Origin: Sinorhizobium shofinae
Lineage (GTDB): Bacteria; Pseudomonadota; Alphaproteobacteria; Rhizobiales; Rhizobiaceae
Assembly (NCBI GenBank): GCA_001704765.1
Contig: MBFK01000019.1
Span: forward strand, 1 to 64,000
Direction: 5' to 3'
Length of the DNA stretch: 64,000 nucleotides
A program made the translations under genes and the position numbers. Below the pieces are notes generated by a model. It saw nothing but the letters and a program-made list of their open reading frames with translations, searched no databases and had not been told where the DNA came from. Each line of letters starts with the position of its first letter. The stretch's first letter is position 1. Of the stretch, positions 1 to 8,829 are shown piece after piece.

Positions 1-189
1 CGCGCCGATCCGCGCGCCGGCGTTCTCGTATTCCGCATCCGGAACGCGCGAACTGAGGCCCGCGCCGGCTTCGACGACCACGTCGAAGCCGAGTGACTTC
101 AGCTTCTTGACGCTTTCGACAGAACCCGCGACGCGCCCTTCTTCGGGACTACTTTCCCTTGCTATGTACACAGTCACACTCAATGCCAC
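1..189 (-). CDS. pntA: NAD(P) transhydrogenase alpha subunit, N-terminal part (cut by window edge)
   Basis: Sixty-three codons read without a stop from a GTG at 189 to the left edge. A GGAGG ribosome site at 194-198 sits five bases before the GTG and fixes the start. The product begins with the PntA/alanine-dehydrogenase N-terminal pattern: VYIARESSPEEGRVAGS, then a stretch ending VVVEAGAGLSS. The enzyme family couples hydride transfer between NADH and NADP to proton movement across the inner membrane. It is the last visible gene of the minus-strand operon that starts with the RraA-family gene, 56 bases after the ferredoxin. An NADPH supply for the ferredoxin reductase is a reasonable inference. 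Alanine dehydrogenase shares this fold, but the opening pattern fits PntA better. Confidence 0.8.
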   Translation of the reverse strand, partial: MALSVTVYIARESSPEEGRVAGSVESVKKLKSLGFDVVVEAGAGLSSRVPDAEYENAGARIGA

Positions 190-245
190 GTTTCCTCCGG
201 CCGGTTCTGGATCTGTGATTTGAAGAGATATGCCTGCGACCTGGT

Positions 246-563
246 TCAGTCTTCCGGTGCCAGCGTAACGATCATCCCCTGGAGCTCGGGGGTGAAGCGG
301 ATCTGGCAGGAGAGCCGAGATTGCGGCCGCCGATGATCCGAACTGTCGAGCAGATCATCTTCGTCGATGGTGAGCGCCGGCAGATGCTCCTGAAAGTCGT
401 CGTCGACATAGACGTGGCAGCTGGCGCAAGAACAGCAGCCGCCGCAGAGCGCCAGCAGTTCATCCACTCCCGCGTCGCGAATATGTTCCATCACCGAAAT
501 GCCCGCTCGCCCCTCGACGGAGACGACCTGCCCGTTTCGCGAGATCACCGTAAAATTCGACAT
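246..563 (-). CDS. [2Fe-2S] ferredoxin, adrenodoxin/putidaredoxin type
   Basis: A 105-residue protein. Cysteines at 40, 46, 49 and 86 form the C-x5-C-x2-C-x36-C cluster signature of vertebrate-type and P450-partner ferredoxins (two further Cys at 43 and 44 are extra). The start is the ATG at 563, preceded by a GGGAGGG ribosome site; longer in-frame starts upstream fall inside the reductase gene and lack a site. It lies 26 bases after the ferredoxin reductase, so the two form an electron-transfer pair that normally serves a cytochrome P450 or a Rieske oxygenase. No such oxygenase is in the window, so the final acceptor is unknown. Rough length and motif match the family well. Confidence 0.92.
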   Translation of the reverse strand: MSNFTVISRNGQVVSVEGRAGISVMEHIRDAGVDELLALCGGCCSCASCHVYVDDDFQEHLPALTIDEDDLLDSSDHRRPQSRLSCQIRFTPELQGMIVTLAPED

Positions 564-589
564 TTCACCCTCCCATTCCTTTCCTGCAC

Positions 590-1801
590 TCACGCAACCA
601 GCGATTTCAATCTGATGCTGCTGTCCGCCAGGATATGCGCGCCGATGCGCGCGCCCCTTTCGACCAACAACCGACCCTCGACGTAGTCCCTGACGCAATT
701 GATGCAGTCCAAGGCGATCACCGCGCCCTCGCGGAGATAGACGATGCTGAAGCTGCGGGTATTGGGATCGCCGCGGACAAGCGTGCCGTCGAATCCGGCG
801 GAAAGGCCGACCGTCTGCAGCCGAAGGTCGTACTGGTTCGACCAGAACCAAGGCGTTGCTCTATAGGGCGTCAGCTCGCCGCAAAGGGTCTTTGCGAAAG
901 CGGTGGCCTGATCGTGGGCGTTCTGCACGGACTCGATCCGCAGGCCGTGCGCGCTCCTGACCCGGGCGCAGTCACCGATAGCGAAGACATGCGGGAGACT
1001 CGTCCGGCAAAACTCGTCGACATCGACACCGTCATTTCCCGCCGCTCCGGCCGCGATCAGCGGCTCGACACAGGGCACGATACCGATGCCGACGATTGCG
1101 ATATCCGCGGGAAGGATTGCGCCATCCTGCAACATCACGCCAGTCAGGCGACCGTCGCTTCCAATGAAGCTCTCGACGCTGGTCTCCAACCTGATTTCGA
1201 CCCCGTGGTCGCGGTGCTCCCGTTCGTAGAAGCGGGAGAGCGGTTCTGCTGCGACGCGGGCAAGAACCCTGTTCAGCGCTTCGACGATAGTCACCGTCTT
1301 TCCAAGCTTGGTCAGCGCCGCTGCGGCCTCCAGGCCGATGTACCCGCCGCCCACGACCACCACCCTTTCCGCCCTGGCAAGGTCTTCGACGAGCCGGTCC
1401 ACGTCGGAGCGGGTCCGGACCGCGTGGATGCCCTGAAGATCATGGCCGGGACAGGATATGCGGCGCGGGCGCCCTCCCGCGGCCCAGACAAGGTGGCCGT
1501 AGCTGACAGTCGCGCCGTTCGCGCAAAGGACTTGCATGTTGCTGGCGTCGACCTTGATGACCTTGTTGCCGAGCAACAGGTCGATATTGCGCGATGCCCA
1601 GAAGTCCGCCGGCCGGATCAGAATGCGATCGAAGGTCTTGCCGCCAAGGAGATAGTCCTTGGACAAAGGCGGACGTTCATAAGGTGCATCCCGGTCCTCG
1701 CTGAGGACCCCGATCGTTCCTTGGAAACCGTGCTGACGGAGCGATGTCGCCGCCTGGGCGCCGCCGTGTCCGCTCCCGACGATGAGGCAATCGTAATGCA
1801 T
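590..1801 (-). CDS. NAD(P)H:ferredoxin reductase, FAD-dependent
   Basis: A 403-residue flavoprotein of the putidaredoxin/rhodocoxin reductase family. An FAD-binding GSGHGG motif is at residues 9-14, a second NAD-binding GGGYIG motif at 151-156, and the FAIGDCA flavin motif is near residue 290. The ATG at 1801 follows a GGAGG site; an upstream in-frame ATG at 1831 has no such site. It transfers electrons from NAD(P)H to the adjacent ferredoxin in the cytoplasm. Order in the operon is RraA-family, cupin, reductase, ferredoxin, pntA, all minus strand and tightly spaced. The oxygenase that would use this chain is not visible. Confidence 0.92.
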   Translation of the reverse strand: MHYDCLIVGSGHGGAQAATSLRQHGFQGTIGVLSEDRDAPYERPPLSKDYLLGGKTFDRILIRPADFWASRNIDLLLGNKVIKVDASNMQVLCANGATVSYGHLVWAAGGRPRRISCPGHDLQGIHAVRTRSDVDRLVEDLARAERVVVVGGGYIGLEAAAALTKLGKTVTIVEALNRVLARVAAEPLSRFYEREHRDHGVEIRLETSVESFIGSDGRLTGVMLQDGAILPADIAIVGIGIVPCVEPLIAAGAAGNDGVDVDEFCRTSLPHVFAIGDCARVRSAHGLRIESVQNAHDQATAFAKTLCGELTPYRATPWFWSNQYDLRLQTVGLSAGFDGTLVRGDPNTRSFSIVYLREGAVIALDCINCVRDYVEGRLLVERGARIGAHILADSSIRLKSLVA

Positions 1802-1876
1802 CGCGCCCTCCTCCGGCCGCGTGAACTGCACAAGTTCATGATTTCCGTATTTATCTTCCGCACGCCCGAACCGCGC

Positions 1877-2434
1877 TCAGGAGCGCGCGGCTCCGATCAG
1901 AACGAAGGCCATCGTGGCCGGCGACGATCCCTTGTTTCGCCAGGCATGGCGAGTGCCACCCTGGATCGCGACGTCGCCCTGGCGAAGATGCACCTCCGCC
2001 CCATCATCGAGCTCAAGCCAGATCTCGCCCTCGAGCACGATGTCGTAGTCGATCGAGTCCGTCGTATGCATACCCGGGTTTTCGCGCTCGAAGAGTTCTG
2101 CGAGGCCTGGCAGGTGCACGCGCTGCTCCGTATCTGCCGCCGCCGGGTCAAAGGATGGATCCGCCATCACCGCATCCGGCGGGAAGCGAACGATCATCAG
2201 GCGTGTCTCACCGACCGAAGGTGTAATGCGGATCTCGGGCAAAGCTGGCTCCGAACCATCCAGCGGCAACTCCGGAAGTGGCTGCGTTGCCCAGCAGACC
2301 GACGTCATGAAACCCGGGATCGATGCATGCAGGTGCGCGTTCGGCACTAGACCGTCGCTGACGAAAACGGATCGACCATTGCGGATGCCGGTGACGACCC
2401 GCCGCGGCAAGGCTGATTTGCTGTCAGTCGACAT
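1877..2434 (-). CDS. cupin-domain protein
   Basis: A 185-residue protein with one C-terminal cupin barrel (about residues 110-180): [17 protein letters not shown], then a GDV and a GGTRHAWRN segment that supply the typical metal-binding region. The N-terminal 100 residues are a second, weaker beta-rich half. Its start overlaps the end of the RraA-family gene by 11 bases, which suggests translational coupling, and a GGAGG site precedes the ATG. Cupins of this type act as small dioxygenases, isomerases or ligand-binding regulators; nothing here tells which. Its place between an aldolase-like enzyme and an electron-transfer pair makes a catabolic step likely. Confidence 0.8.
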   Translation of the reverse strand: MSTDSKSALPRRVVTGIRNGRSVFVSDGLVPNAHLHASIPGFMTSVCWATQPLPELPLDGSEPALPEIRITPSVGETRLMIVRFPPDAVMADPSFDPAAADTEQRVHLPGLAELFERENPGMHTTDSIDYDIVLEGEIWLELDDGAEVHLRQGDVAIQGGTRHAWRNKGSSPATMAFVLIGAARS

Positions 2435-3098
2435 AGACTAGTCCCTCCTCTACGAGTTTCGGGCGCATGTTGTTCACGTCGAGACTGAGTTCGCCCGCCG
2501 CATAACGCAGCCGCTTCTCCTCCTCCATCCTCTCCCGTTCACGCCCCTTCTCGAGCACCATTGTCGCGGTCTGCGCAGGAACGACGCAGACCCCGTCGTC
2601 ATCAGCGACGATGACGTCGCCTGGATTTATCAGGCAGCCGGCGCAGACGATTGGCACCTGGACATTGGCCAAAGTCTCCTTGACCGTTCCTTGCGCAAAG
2701 ATTGCTTTAGACCAAACCGGGAATTGCATCTCCGTAAGCGTGGCAACATCGCGAACGCCTGCGTCGATGACGAGGCCGCGGATGCCGAGTGCTTTCGCGG
2801 ACGTCGCCAGGAGATCGCCGAAATAACCGTCGTCGCAGGGCGATGTCGGCGTAACAACGAGAATGTCTCCCGGGCGCGCCTCGCCCAGCGCCACGTGGAT
2901 CATCCAGTTGTCGCCGGGAGCGACCTCGCAAGTGAGTGCATTGCCGGAGATACGGGAGGACCGATAGATCGGCCGCATATGGGGCGCAAGCAAACCTCGC
3001 CTGCCTTGCGCCTCGTGCACGGTTGCAACACCGAGCGCACCCAGCCCCCGGACGATCTCGTCATCCGTCCGCGTTGTATTTCGCATCACCTTCGCCAT
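2424..3098 (-). CDS. RraA-family protein (aldolase/decarboxylase-like)
   Basis: A 224-residue member of the RraA/HMG aldolase family. The family pattern is clear: [20 protein letters not shown] followed by GVRD, which carries the Arg-Asp pair that binds substrate and metal in 4-hydroxy-4-methyl-2-oxoglutarate aldolases and oxaloacetate decarboxylases. The ATG at 3098 has a GGGAGGGG site. It is the first gene after the operator-promoter at 3174-3212, so it opens the catabolic operon. True RraA (an RNase E inhibitor) is shorter, about 160 residues; the length and operon context favour a catabolic aldolase or decarboxylase acting on an oxo-acid. The exact substrate is unknown. Confidence 0.85.
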   Translation of the reverse strand: MAKVMRNTTRTDDEIVRGLGALGVATVHEAQGRRGLLAPHMRPIYRSSRISGNALTCEVAPGDNWMIHVALGEARPGDILVVTPTSPCDDGYFGDLLATSAKALGIRGLVIDAGVRDVATLTEMQFPVWSKAIFAQGTVKETLANVQVPIVCAGCLINPGDVIVADDDGVCVVPAQTATMVLEKGRERERMEEEKRLRYAAGELSLDVNNMRPKLVEEGLVYVD

Positions 3099-3173
3099 GA
3101 CGCCCCTCCCGCGGCAGCCATTTCCGGCGACCTCTGCAAGCTGTGCCTGCCTCTACGGGTCACCATCGTTTTA

Positions 3174-3212
3174 AGATACTAGCTAGTATCTGAATTCTAA
3201 TTCGAATGTCAA
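3174..3212 (-). promoter_or_regulatory. TetR-type operator and promoter, site 1 (RraA operon)
   Basis: A perfect 18-bp palindrome, AGATACTAGCTAGTATCT, spans 3174-3191. Read on the minus strand its proximal arm is the -10 box (GATACT, 3190-3185), and a consensus -35 box TTGACA lies at 3212-3207 with a 16-base spacer. A repressor bound here would cover the -10 box. The same layout recurs at 8024, 9462 and 10147, one of them in front of a tetR gene. Confidence 0.8.
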
Positions 3213-3256
3213 TGCTGATTCGTACGGGCAGAGGGCTGGTTTGCCAACCGATGCAC

Positions 3257-3282
3257 AAAAAAAGGGGGCGCAAGCGCCCCCC
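3257..3282 (-). terminator. Rho-independent terminator of the ABC transporter operon
   Basis: An 8-bp perfect GC stem (GGGGGCGC at 3264-3271, GCGCCCCC at 3274-3281) is followed on the minus strand by seven Ts. It lies just after the solute-binding protein gene and before the next promoter, so it ends the transporter transcript. Confidence 0.88.
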
Positions 3283-3304
3283 TCGCAGAGCCGCGTGTCC
3301 ACGA

Positions 3305-4546
3305 TCAATGTGACGGTGTTTTCCCTTCAAAGGAGATCATCGAACCAACAGGCTGATACGCAGCTCCATCGAACTGGAAGAGCTGCAACGACTCGATCGG
3401 ATAGACGTCCTCTCCGCTTTTCGTGTTCAAGGTGATGCCGGGCAAAAGAAGATCCAATTGGACGCCTCCAAGGTTTCGAACGGTTTCCATCATCGCCGAC
3501 CGGGTCGGCTCCTTCATCGATTCGAGCACCTTCACCAGCGCGTCCCCGGTTGCGTATCCGACCTGACCGAGTGCGTCGTCGACGGCGAAACTGGCTTTCG
3601 CCGCCTCATGGTCGGCGATGTAACGCTTGATCCCTGGGTCATCTCCAGGCATCGCTGCATTCACCTGCTTCAGGTACTGGCTCGTGATCACGCCTTTCGC
3701 ATTTTCAAGGCCAGCCGGTTTCAGCGAAGCGACAGAGGCTGCGATGTTCGACACGAGAGTCGTCGGTTTCCAGCCGCTTTCCGTGGCGAAGCGCACCGCT
3801 TCAGCTCCCTGCTTCGGACCTGTGATCACGACCAAGGTATCCGCACCGGAGGCCTTCAGCGTCGAAAGCTGCGTTTCGACGGTCGGATCGGCCGACGTCA
3901 CCGGCTGGGACGCGACGATCTTGATGTTGGACATGCTGACCGAATCCTCGAGTGCCTTCTGGAAGGTCTGCCCCGTCTCGGTGTTCAGATAGAGAAGGGC
4001 GATCTTCGCTTCGGGCTTGGTGTCCATCAGATAACGCGCGAATGCCGCTGCTTCCGTCGTGAAGGACGGAACAAGCCCGATCTCCCACTCGGGCCCGGCA
4101 AGCTCGTGGACGCCCGAATACATGAAGAGATTCGGCACCTCGCGTTGCGTTGCGTACCGGCCGATCGCCTGGTTGTTCGGTGTGCCCGCAGTCGCAAGAA
4201 CGGCGAACACCTCCTCGCGCTCGACGAGCTTGCGCACATTGGTGAGCGTGCGCTGCGGATCTAGCCCGTCGTCCTCGACGAGCAATTCGATCTTGCGCGT
4301 CTTGGCGTCGCCCATCTTGACGCCGCCCGCTGCATTGATCACGTCGACCTTTGTCCTGATCCCTTCGGCAATCGCCCCAATCGCTGCGACCGGGCCGGTC
4401 AGCGGCGCGGAGATGCCAATCCTCACCGCATCATCCGTGATGCCCGGGGATGCAGTCTCCTGCGCCCGCGGGGCTGCGGCAATGATCCCCGTGAAAGCGA
4501 GCGCCCCCAGCACCATGGAAACTCCTCGTAGAACGCGTCTCGGCAT
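3305..4546 (-). CDS. ABC transporter periplasmic binding protein, branched-chain amino acid type
   Basis: A 413-residue type I periplasmic binding protein (LivK/UrtA superfamily). It has a signal peptide of about 28 residues ending near AAAPRAQ, then VRIGISAPLTGPVAAIG, the family opening. It should capture the substrate of this cluster in the periplasm and hand it to the permeases. It is the last gene of the five-gene operon, one base after the second permease, and is followed by a strong terminator. Substrates of this family include amino acids, urea, amides and many aromatic acids; the neighbours favour a catabolised organic acid or aromatic compound, but this is inference. Confidence 0.9.
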   Translation of the reverse strand: MPRRVLRGVSMVLGALAFTGIIAAAPRAQETASPGITDDAVRIGISAPLTGPVAAIGAIAEGIRTKVDVINAAGGVKMGDAKTRKIELLVEDDGLDPQRTLTNVRKLVEREEVFAVLATAGTPNNQAIGRYATQREVPNLFMYSGVHELAGPEWEIGLVPSFTTEAAAFARYLMDTKPEAKIALLYLNTETGQTFQKALEDSVSMSNIKIVASQPVTSADPTVETQLSTLKASGADTLVVITGPKQGAEAVRFATESGWKPTTLVSNIAASVASLKPAGLENAKGVITSQYLKQVNAAMPGDDPGIKRYIADHEAAKASFAVDDALGQVGYATGDALVKVLESMKEPTRSAMMETVRNLGGVQLDLLLPGITLNTKSGEDVYPIESLQLFQFDGAAYQPVGSMISFEGKTPSH

Positions 4547-4547
4547 G

Positions 4548-5558
4548 TCATTCTCCTCCCAATTGACCGGGAACGGACCCCGGTATTCGCGACAAACCCT
4601 TGATCCTGAATATGCCCAGGACCGCCTTCTGCAGCCCCTCGATCCGCAGTCCGGCGATGCCCTGGCGCGCGACCATCATCATGGCTATCAGGCAGAGGCC
4701 GTAGATCAGCCCACCGAGCGCAGGATCGATGTCGGTGGTGAAGCCCGGCACGAAGACGACGAAGACGGCTCCGATGAAAGCGCCGGCAATGCTGGTGATC
4801 CCGCCGACGATGCCGCCGATCAGGATGTCGATCGATTTCATCGGCAGGAAGGATTGCGGGCTGATGAAGCCATTGAGGATGCAGAAGAGTCCTCCACCGA
4901 GGCCTGCGAGCGCCGAACTCACGGCGAAGGCGGCCAGGCGGCCCTTTGTGAGATTGACGCCCAGCGCCTCGGCAATCACCGGATTGTCACGCAGGGCGCG
5001 CAACATGCGACCTGTGTCGCCGCGCAGCAGCCGGGTGACCACCACGATTGAAATAGCAGCACAGATGAGCGACAGCCCGTAAAGCCAGACCTCCTGGCTG
5101 CCCGGAAACCATTTCGGTGCCATCGGCTGGTCGGTAGCAAGTCCGGTGACGCCGCCGGTGAGCGTGTCCATCTTCAACAGGAGCTGCGGAAATGCCGACG
5201 CGACACCGAAGGTGATGATCGCCAGCTGCAGCCCTTGCAGCCTCAATGCCGGGAGCCCGACGACGACGCCAATCAGGCCAGCGACAATGGCCGCGAATGG
5301 CAGCGTCGCTACGGGATCCCAGCCGAAGCTGACATTGAGAATGGCGGTCGTATAGGCCCCCACGCCGAAGAGCGCACCTTGCGCCAGGCAGATCTGTCCC
5401 GTGACGCCGAGGAGCAGATTCAAGCCTAGGATCGCAATTCCATAGGAGACGGCGATGCTGAATTCGAAGAGCATGAAGTCCGGCGCGAAGGCGGGCAGAC
5501 CGAGGGCGAAGACCGCGGCAAGGCTCGCGGGGGCATATCGGAGATTCCAGGTGCTCAT
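4548..5558 (-). CDS. ABC transporter permease, LivM type
   Basis: A 336-residue inner-membrane permease of the branched-chain amino acid class, with eight to ten hydrophobic segments and the family segment GQICLAQGALFGVGAYTTAI near residues 53-72. It pairs with the LivH-type permease. Its ATG overlaps the LivH-type stop codon (ATGA), and the binding-protein gene follows after one base, so the operon is translationally tight. The last 35 residues are hydrophilic and cytoplasmic. Expression should follow the operator-promoter at 8024-8062. Confidence 0.92.
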   Translation of the reverse strand: MSTWNLRYAPASLAAVFALGLPAFAPDFMLFEFSIAVSYGIAILGLNLLLGVTGQICLAQGALFGVGAYTTAILNVSFGWDPVATLPFAAIVAGLIGVVVGLPALRLQGLQLAIITFGVASAFPQLLLKMDTLTGGVTGLATDQPMAPKWFPGSQEVWLYGLSLICAAISIVVVTRLLRGDTGRMLRALRDNPVIAEALGVNLTKGRLAAFAVSSALAGLGGGLFCILNGFISPQSFLPMKSIDILIGGIVGGITSIAGAFIGAVFVVFVPGFTTDIDPALGGLIYGLCLIAMMMVARQGIAGLRIEGLQKAVLGIFRIKGLSRIPGSVPGQLGGE

Positions 5559-6436
5559 AGCTTTACCACCGTGCGAGTGCCGAAAAGACCAACGGGCCGG
5601 ACGAGCAGGACGAGGAGAGTGACGAGGATCGGGATCACAACGCGCAGGTCCGCACCAATGAAGGGCAGGAATGTTGCGCCTAGGCTTTCGGCGACGCCGA
5701 CGATCAGGCCGCCTATCATGGCCCCCAGCGGACTATCCCAGCCGCCAAGGGTGGCCGAGGCCAAGGCGTAGAGCAGGATCGGCATCATCATCGTCGGGCT
5801 CAGGAACAAGCGCGGCCCGACCAGCACGGCCGCGACGAACCCGATCACCGCGGCAAAGCCCCAGCCGAGCATGAGCATTCGCTCGACCGGGATGCCGACG
5901 AGAAGGCTCTTCTCGCCGTCATAGGCGGAGGCTCGCATGGCAAGGCCAAGCCGCGTGAAGCGAAAGATCGCCCCCGTGGCCACGGCGAGACCGAGCAGGA
6001 CGCCGACGATCCCGACCGCGCTGGCCGTCACGCGCACGCCTAGAAGATCCCAACCGACATTCGGGAACATCGAGGGAAAGGCGCGCTGGTCGGAACCCCA
6101 GAGCCACAGGGAAAGCGCCTGGAAGACGACGAAGAGCCCGAGCGTCACGACGACGACAGCTTCGACGGGAGCCTTGGAGACCGGCCTGATGACGAAACGG
6201 AAAACGCCGATGCCGAGCAGGAACGCCAAGGCGCCGACGACGAGAAAGGAAGGCGTCATCGGCATGCCCCATTCACAGAGCTGCCAGGCACAGTAGGCGG
6301 AGAAGGTGGCCATCTCACCCTGGCCGAAATTGACGATGCGCGTCGCCCGAAAGATCAAGACCAGCGCCAGCGCCAGCGACGCGTAGATGGCGCCGGAAGC
6401 AAGGCCATCGACAACAAGTTGGAAGAACAATTGCAT
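5555..6436 (-). CDS. ABC transporter permease, LivH type
   Basis: A 293-residue permease that opens with MQLFFQLVVDGLASGAIYAS, the typical LivH start (a channel-like first helix), and contains NFGQGEMATFSAY at about 37-49. Start choice: the ATG at 6436 is one base after the LivF-type stop, while a longer frame runs back into that gene without a ribosome site. It forms the translocation pore with the LivM-type subunit. Confidence 0.92.
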   Translation of the reverse strand: MQLFFQLVVDGLASGAIYASLALALVLIFRATRIVNFGQGEMATFSAYCAWQLCEWGMPMTPSFLVVGALAFLLGIGVFRFVIRPVSKAPVEAVVVVTLGLFVVFQALSLWLWGSDQRAFPSMFPNVGWDLLGVRVTASAVGIVGVLLGLAVATGAIFRFTRLGLAMRASAYDGEKSLLVGIPVERMLMLGWGFAAVIGFVAAVLVGPRLFLSPTMMMPILLYALASATLGGWDSPLGAMIGGLIVGVAESLGATFLPFIGADLRVVIPILVTLLVLLVRPVGLFGTRTVVKL

Positions 6437-6437
6437 C

Positions 6438-7148
6438 TCACACCCCCAGATAGGATTGCTGGACGGCCTCGCTGCCGAGCAGATCCCGCGCGGCACCGCT
6501 CGCCGTGAAGGATCCGGACTCCAGAACGTGAGCGGTGTCGGCGAATTGGAGGGTGAGGTCGGCATTCTGCTCGACGATCAGGAGCGTCATGCCGTGCTCC
6601 CGGTTGAGTGACTTGAATATCTCGAAGATTTCCTCGGTGATCGCCGGCGCAAGGCCGAGCGAAGGCTCGTCGCACATCAGGAGCTTCGGGCGCGACATGA
6701 GCGCCCGGGCAAGCGCCAGCATCTGCTGCTCGCCGCCGCTGAGGCTGCCGGCCTGCTGCCGCCGCCGTTCGGCGAGCCGCGGAAAGGCTGCGTACCACCG
6801 TTCGATGTCGGCAGCGACCTGTCGCTTGTCGCCGATCGTATAGGCGCCGGCCGCAAGGTTCTCTTCGACCGTGAAGTCGCCGAAGGTTCCGCGGCCCTGC
6901 GGTATGTGCGCAAGGCCAAGCACCACCCTTTGTGCCGCGTTGCGGCGGTTAAGGTCCGAGCCGCAGAACTCGATGGTTCCCCGCGCCGGTATCAGGCCCG
7001 ACAGCGCTCTGAGGGTCGTCGTCTTGCCGGCGCCGTTCGATCCGAGCAGCGCCACGATCGTGCCTTGCTCGACGGAAAAGTCGACGCCATGCAGAACATC
7101 GGCTGCACCGTATCCGGCAGATAGCCCCCTCACCTGCAGCATTGTCAT
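6438..7148 (-). CDS. ABC transporter ATPase, LivF type
   Basis: A 236-residue ATPase. Walker A is GSNGAGKTTT (about 37-46), the signature motif is LSGGEQQM, Walker B is LLMCDEPSLGLAP, and the switch His is replaced by the family-usual VEQN (LLIVEQNAD). The ATG at 7148 overlaps the upstream stop (ATGA) and follows a GGGAGG site. One of two ATPases energising this uptake system. Confidence 0.93.
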   Translation of the reverse strand: MTMLQVRGLSAGYGAADVLHGVDFSVEQGTIVALLGSNGAGKTTTLRALSGLIPARGTIEFCGSDLNRRNAAQRVVLGLAHIPQGRGTFGDFTVEENLAAGAYTIGDKRQVAADIERWYAAFPRLAERRRQQAGSLSGGEQQMLALARALMSRPKLLMCDEPSLGLAPAITEEIFEIFKSLNREHGMTLLIVEQNADLTLQFADTAHVLESGSFTASGAARDLLGSEAVQQSYLGV

Positions 7149-7942
7149 CGTGTCCTCCCGAGATAGGCATCGATGACCGCCGGGTTGGCCTTCACCTCTG
7201 CGGGCGTGCCGCTCGCCAGGTTGCGACCGAGGTGAAAAACCTCGATGCGATCGCAAAGGCTCATGACCAGCCCCATGTGATGCTCAATGAGCACGATCGT
7301 GACGCCATGATCGTCGCGGACGCGGGATACGAGCGCGCCGAATGCGGCAACTTCGCCGTGGGTAAGACCCCCCGCCGGCTCGTCGAGGAGCAGTATGGTG
7401 GGGCGCGAGGCAAGCGCTCGGGCGATCTCCATGCGCTTTTGGGTTGCGTAGGGCAGCGAGCCTGCCGCCTCGTCGGCAACGCCGGAGAGATTGAGGTCAT
7501 TGAGGATCTCCCGGCAGCGCTGCTCGGTCTCGCTTTCCCGGTGACGGGCGCGTCCGGGTCGAAGCATCGCCCCGACAAAGCGGCCGCCGGCCAAGTGATG
7601 GGCACCGAGCATGACGTTTTCGAGAACCGTCATGGCGCCGTAGATGCCGAGGTTCTGAAAGGTGCGCGCAATGCCGAGCCGGATGATCTGGCGGGCGGGC
7701 ACGGCTTCGATCGCCCGGCCGCAAAGGCGGATCGAACCGGCGGTCACGGCGCTCAATCGGGTAATGGAGTTGAACAGCGTCGTCTTGCCGGCGCCGTTGG
7801 GACCGATCAGGCCGCATATCTCGCCGGCATTTACGTTGAGCGAGACGCCTTTGAGGGCATGAATGCCGCCAAAGCGGACGTCGACATTTTCGACGGAAAG
7901 TACGGGGCCGCCGCTGCCGGCGGCCTGCAGATGCACAGCCAT
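7145..7942 (-). CDS. ABC transporter ATPase, LivG type
   Basis: A 265-residue ATPase and first gene of the transporter operon. Walker A is GPNGAGKTT, the LivG-specific RTFQN stretch is present (IARTFQNLGIYGAMTV), and Walker B is ILLLDEPAGGL. The signature region reads LPYATQKRMEIARAL, the usual LivG variant of LSGGQ. It has a GGGAGGATAGG leader and lies about 80 bases after the site 2 operator-promoter, which should control all five genes. Confidence 0.93.
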   Translation of the reverse strand: MAVHLQAAGSGGPVLSVENVDVRFGGIHALKGVSLNVNAGEICGLIGPNGAGKTTLFNSITRLSAVTAGSIRLCGRAIEAVPARQIIRLGIARTFQNLGIYGAMTVLENVMLGAHHLAGGRFVGAMLRPGRARHRESETEQRCREILNDLNLSGVADEAAGSLPYATQKRMEIARALASRPTILLLDEPAGGLTHGEVAAFGALVSRVRDDHGVTIVLIEHHMGLVMSLCDRIEVFHLGRNLASGTPAEVKANPAVIDAYLGRTR

Positions 7943-8023
7943 CCTATCCTCCCCTGGGGCTGTTCACTCACTCCCGAGCCTGTCGACGCCTTTTCTCATC
8001 ACGGGGCGGCTTGACATTTCTCA

Positions 8024-8062
8024 AGATACTGCAAAGTATCTGAAGTCCGAACGGTATGTCAA
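8024..8062 (-). promoter_or_regulatory. TetR-type operator and promoter, site 2 (ABC transporter operon)
   Basis: Palindrome AGATACT-GCAA-AGTATCT at 8024-8041; minus-strand -10 GATACT (8040-8035), -35 TTGACA (8062-8057), spacer 16. A plus-strand TTGACA at 8011-8016 on the other side could make it bidirectional and reach the DoxX gene at 8347; this is weaker evidence. Confidence 0.8.
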
Positions 8063-8346
8063 TGCTTACTATGAGGTGTAGGAACAAACCGTCGGGTGCA
8101 GTGATGTGAGGCGGCCGTTGGCGGGTGCTTCGGGCACCTGCGAACGCGGGAGAGCAGTCTGGGGGGTGAAATGGAAGAGCGATCATTGTGCGCCGAGCGG
8201 GTCGCCCAGCGAGCAACACCCTCATGCCTTCCGCGGTCCACGGCGACACCGTCGCGCACATCGAACAGCGCCGGAAGCCTTGCCGGGTTCAGGACCGGAC
8301 GGATGCTGCGCCAATCCACCAGACCAAAACAACAGGAGACACATAG
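8063..8346. other. intergenic region without recognised gene
   Basis: About 280 bases between the site 2 promoter and the DoxX gene. Short frames exist on both strands but none has a family pattern plus ribosome site. It should hold the leader of the DoxX transcript. Confidence 0.5.
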
Positions 8347-8763
8347 ATGATAGATTCACGCACCGCCCCATACGCCATCCTCATACTGCGGGTAACGCTC
8401 GGAGCTCTCTTTCTCGCTCACGCCGGCTTGAAAGTCTTCGTTTTCACCCCAGCCGGAACGGCACAGTTCTTTGCAAGCCTCGGCCTGCCCGCTGGCCTCG
8501 CATACGTGACGATAGCACTCGAGACTCTCGGCGGCCTCGCCCTTGTCGCAGGCTTCTTCGCCCGCGTAGCTGCACTGGTGCTGATTCCGGTCTTGCTCGG
8601 CGCGATCATCACGGTCCATGCCGCAGCCGGCTTCTTCTTCACCAACCCGAATGGCGGATGGGAGTTCCTGGCACTGTGGATCGTCGGATTGGCCGCGGTT
8701 GTTCTCGCAGGCGACGGGGCGCTTGCGGTGCGCCAGACCTTCGGCAGCAAGGCAGACGGCTGA
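8347..8763 (+). CDS. DoxX-family membrane protein
   Basis: A 138-residue inner-membrane protein with four hydrophobic helices and the DoxX opening LILRVTLGALFLAHAGLKV. An AGGAG site precedes the ATG. DoxX proteins accompany oxidoreductases and thiol stress systems; their chemistry is mostly unsettled. It ends facing the tetR gene, 66 bases away. A second, different DoxX gene lies at 9496-9852, so the cluster carries two. Its promoter is not obvious; divergent use of operator site 2 is possible. Confidence 0.85.
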   Translation: MIDSRTAPYAILILRVTLGALFLAHAGLKVFVFTPAGTAQFFASLGLPAGLAYVTIALETLGGLALVAGFFARVAALVLIPVLLGAIITVHAAAGFFFTNPNGGWEFLALWIVGLAAVVLAGDGALAVRQTFGSKADG

Positions 8764-8829
8764 TCAGTACTCGCCCGCGGCCATCACGTGTCGCGGGCGC
8801 TCTCTTCGAAGTCGGTACGCTCGAGAAGC

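Noticed and set aside
246..851. Longer ferredoxin starting near 851
   Set aside because: The added 96 residues are out-of-frame reductase sequence; the ATG at 563 has its own ribosome site.
635..2350. 571-codon open frame on the plus strand over the reductase and cupin genes
   Set aside because: Antisense to two genes with clear family motifs and ribosome sites; its product has no recognisable domain. High GC makes such frames common.
3257..3282. Hairpin as a second regulator site for the RraA operon
   Set aside because: GC stem followed by seven Ts on the transporter strand fits a simple terminator.
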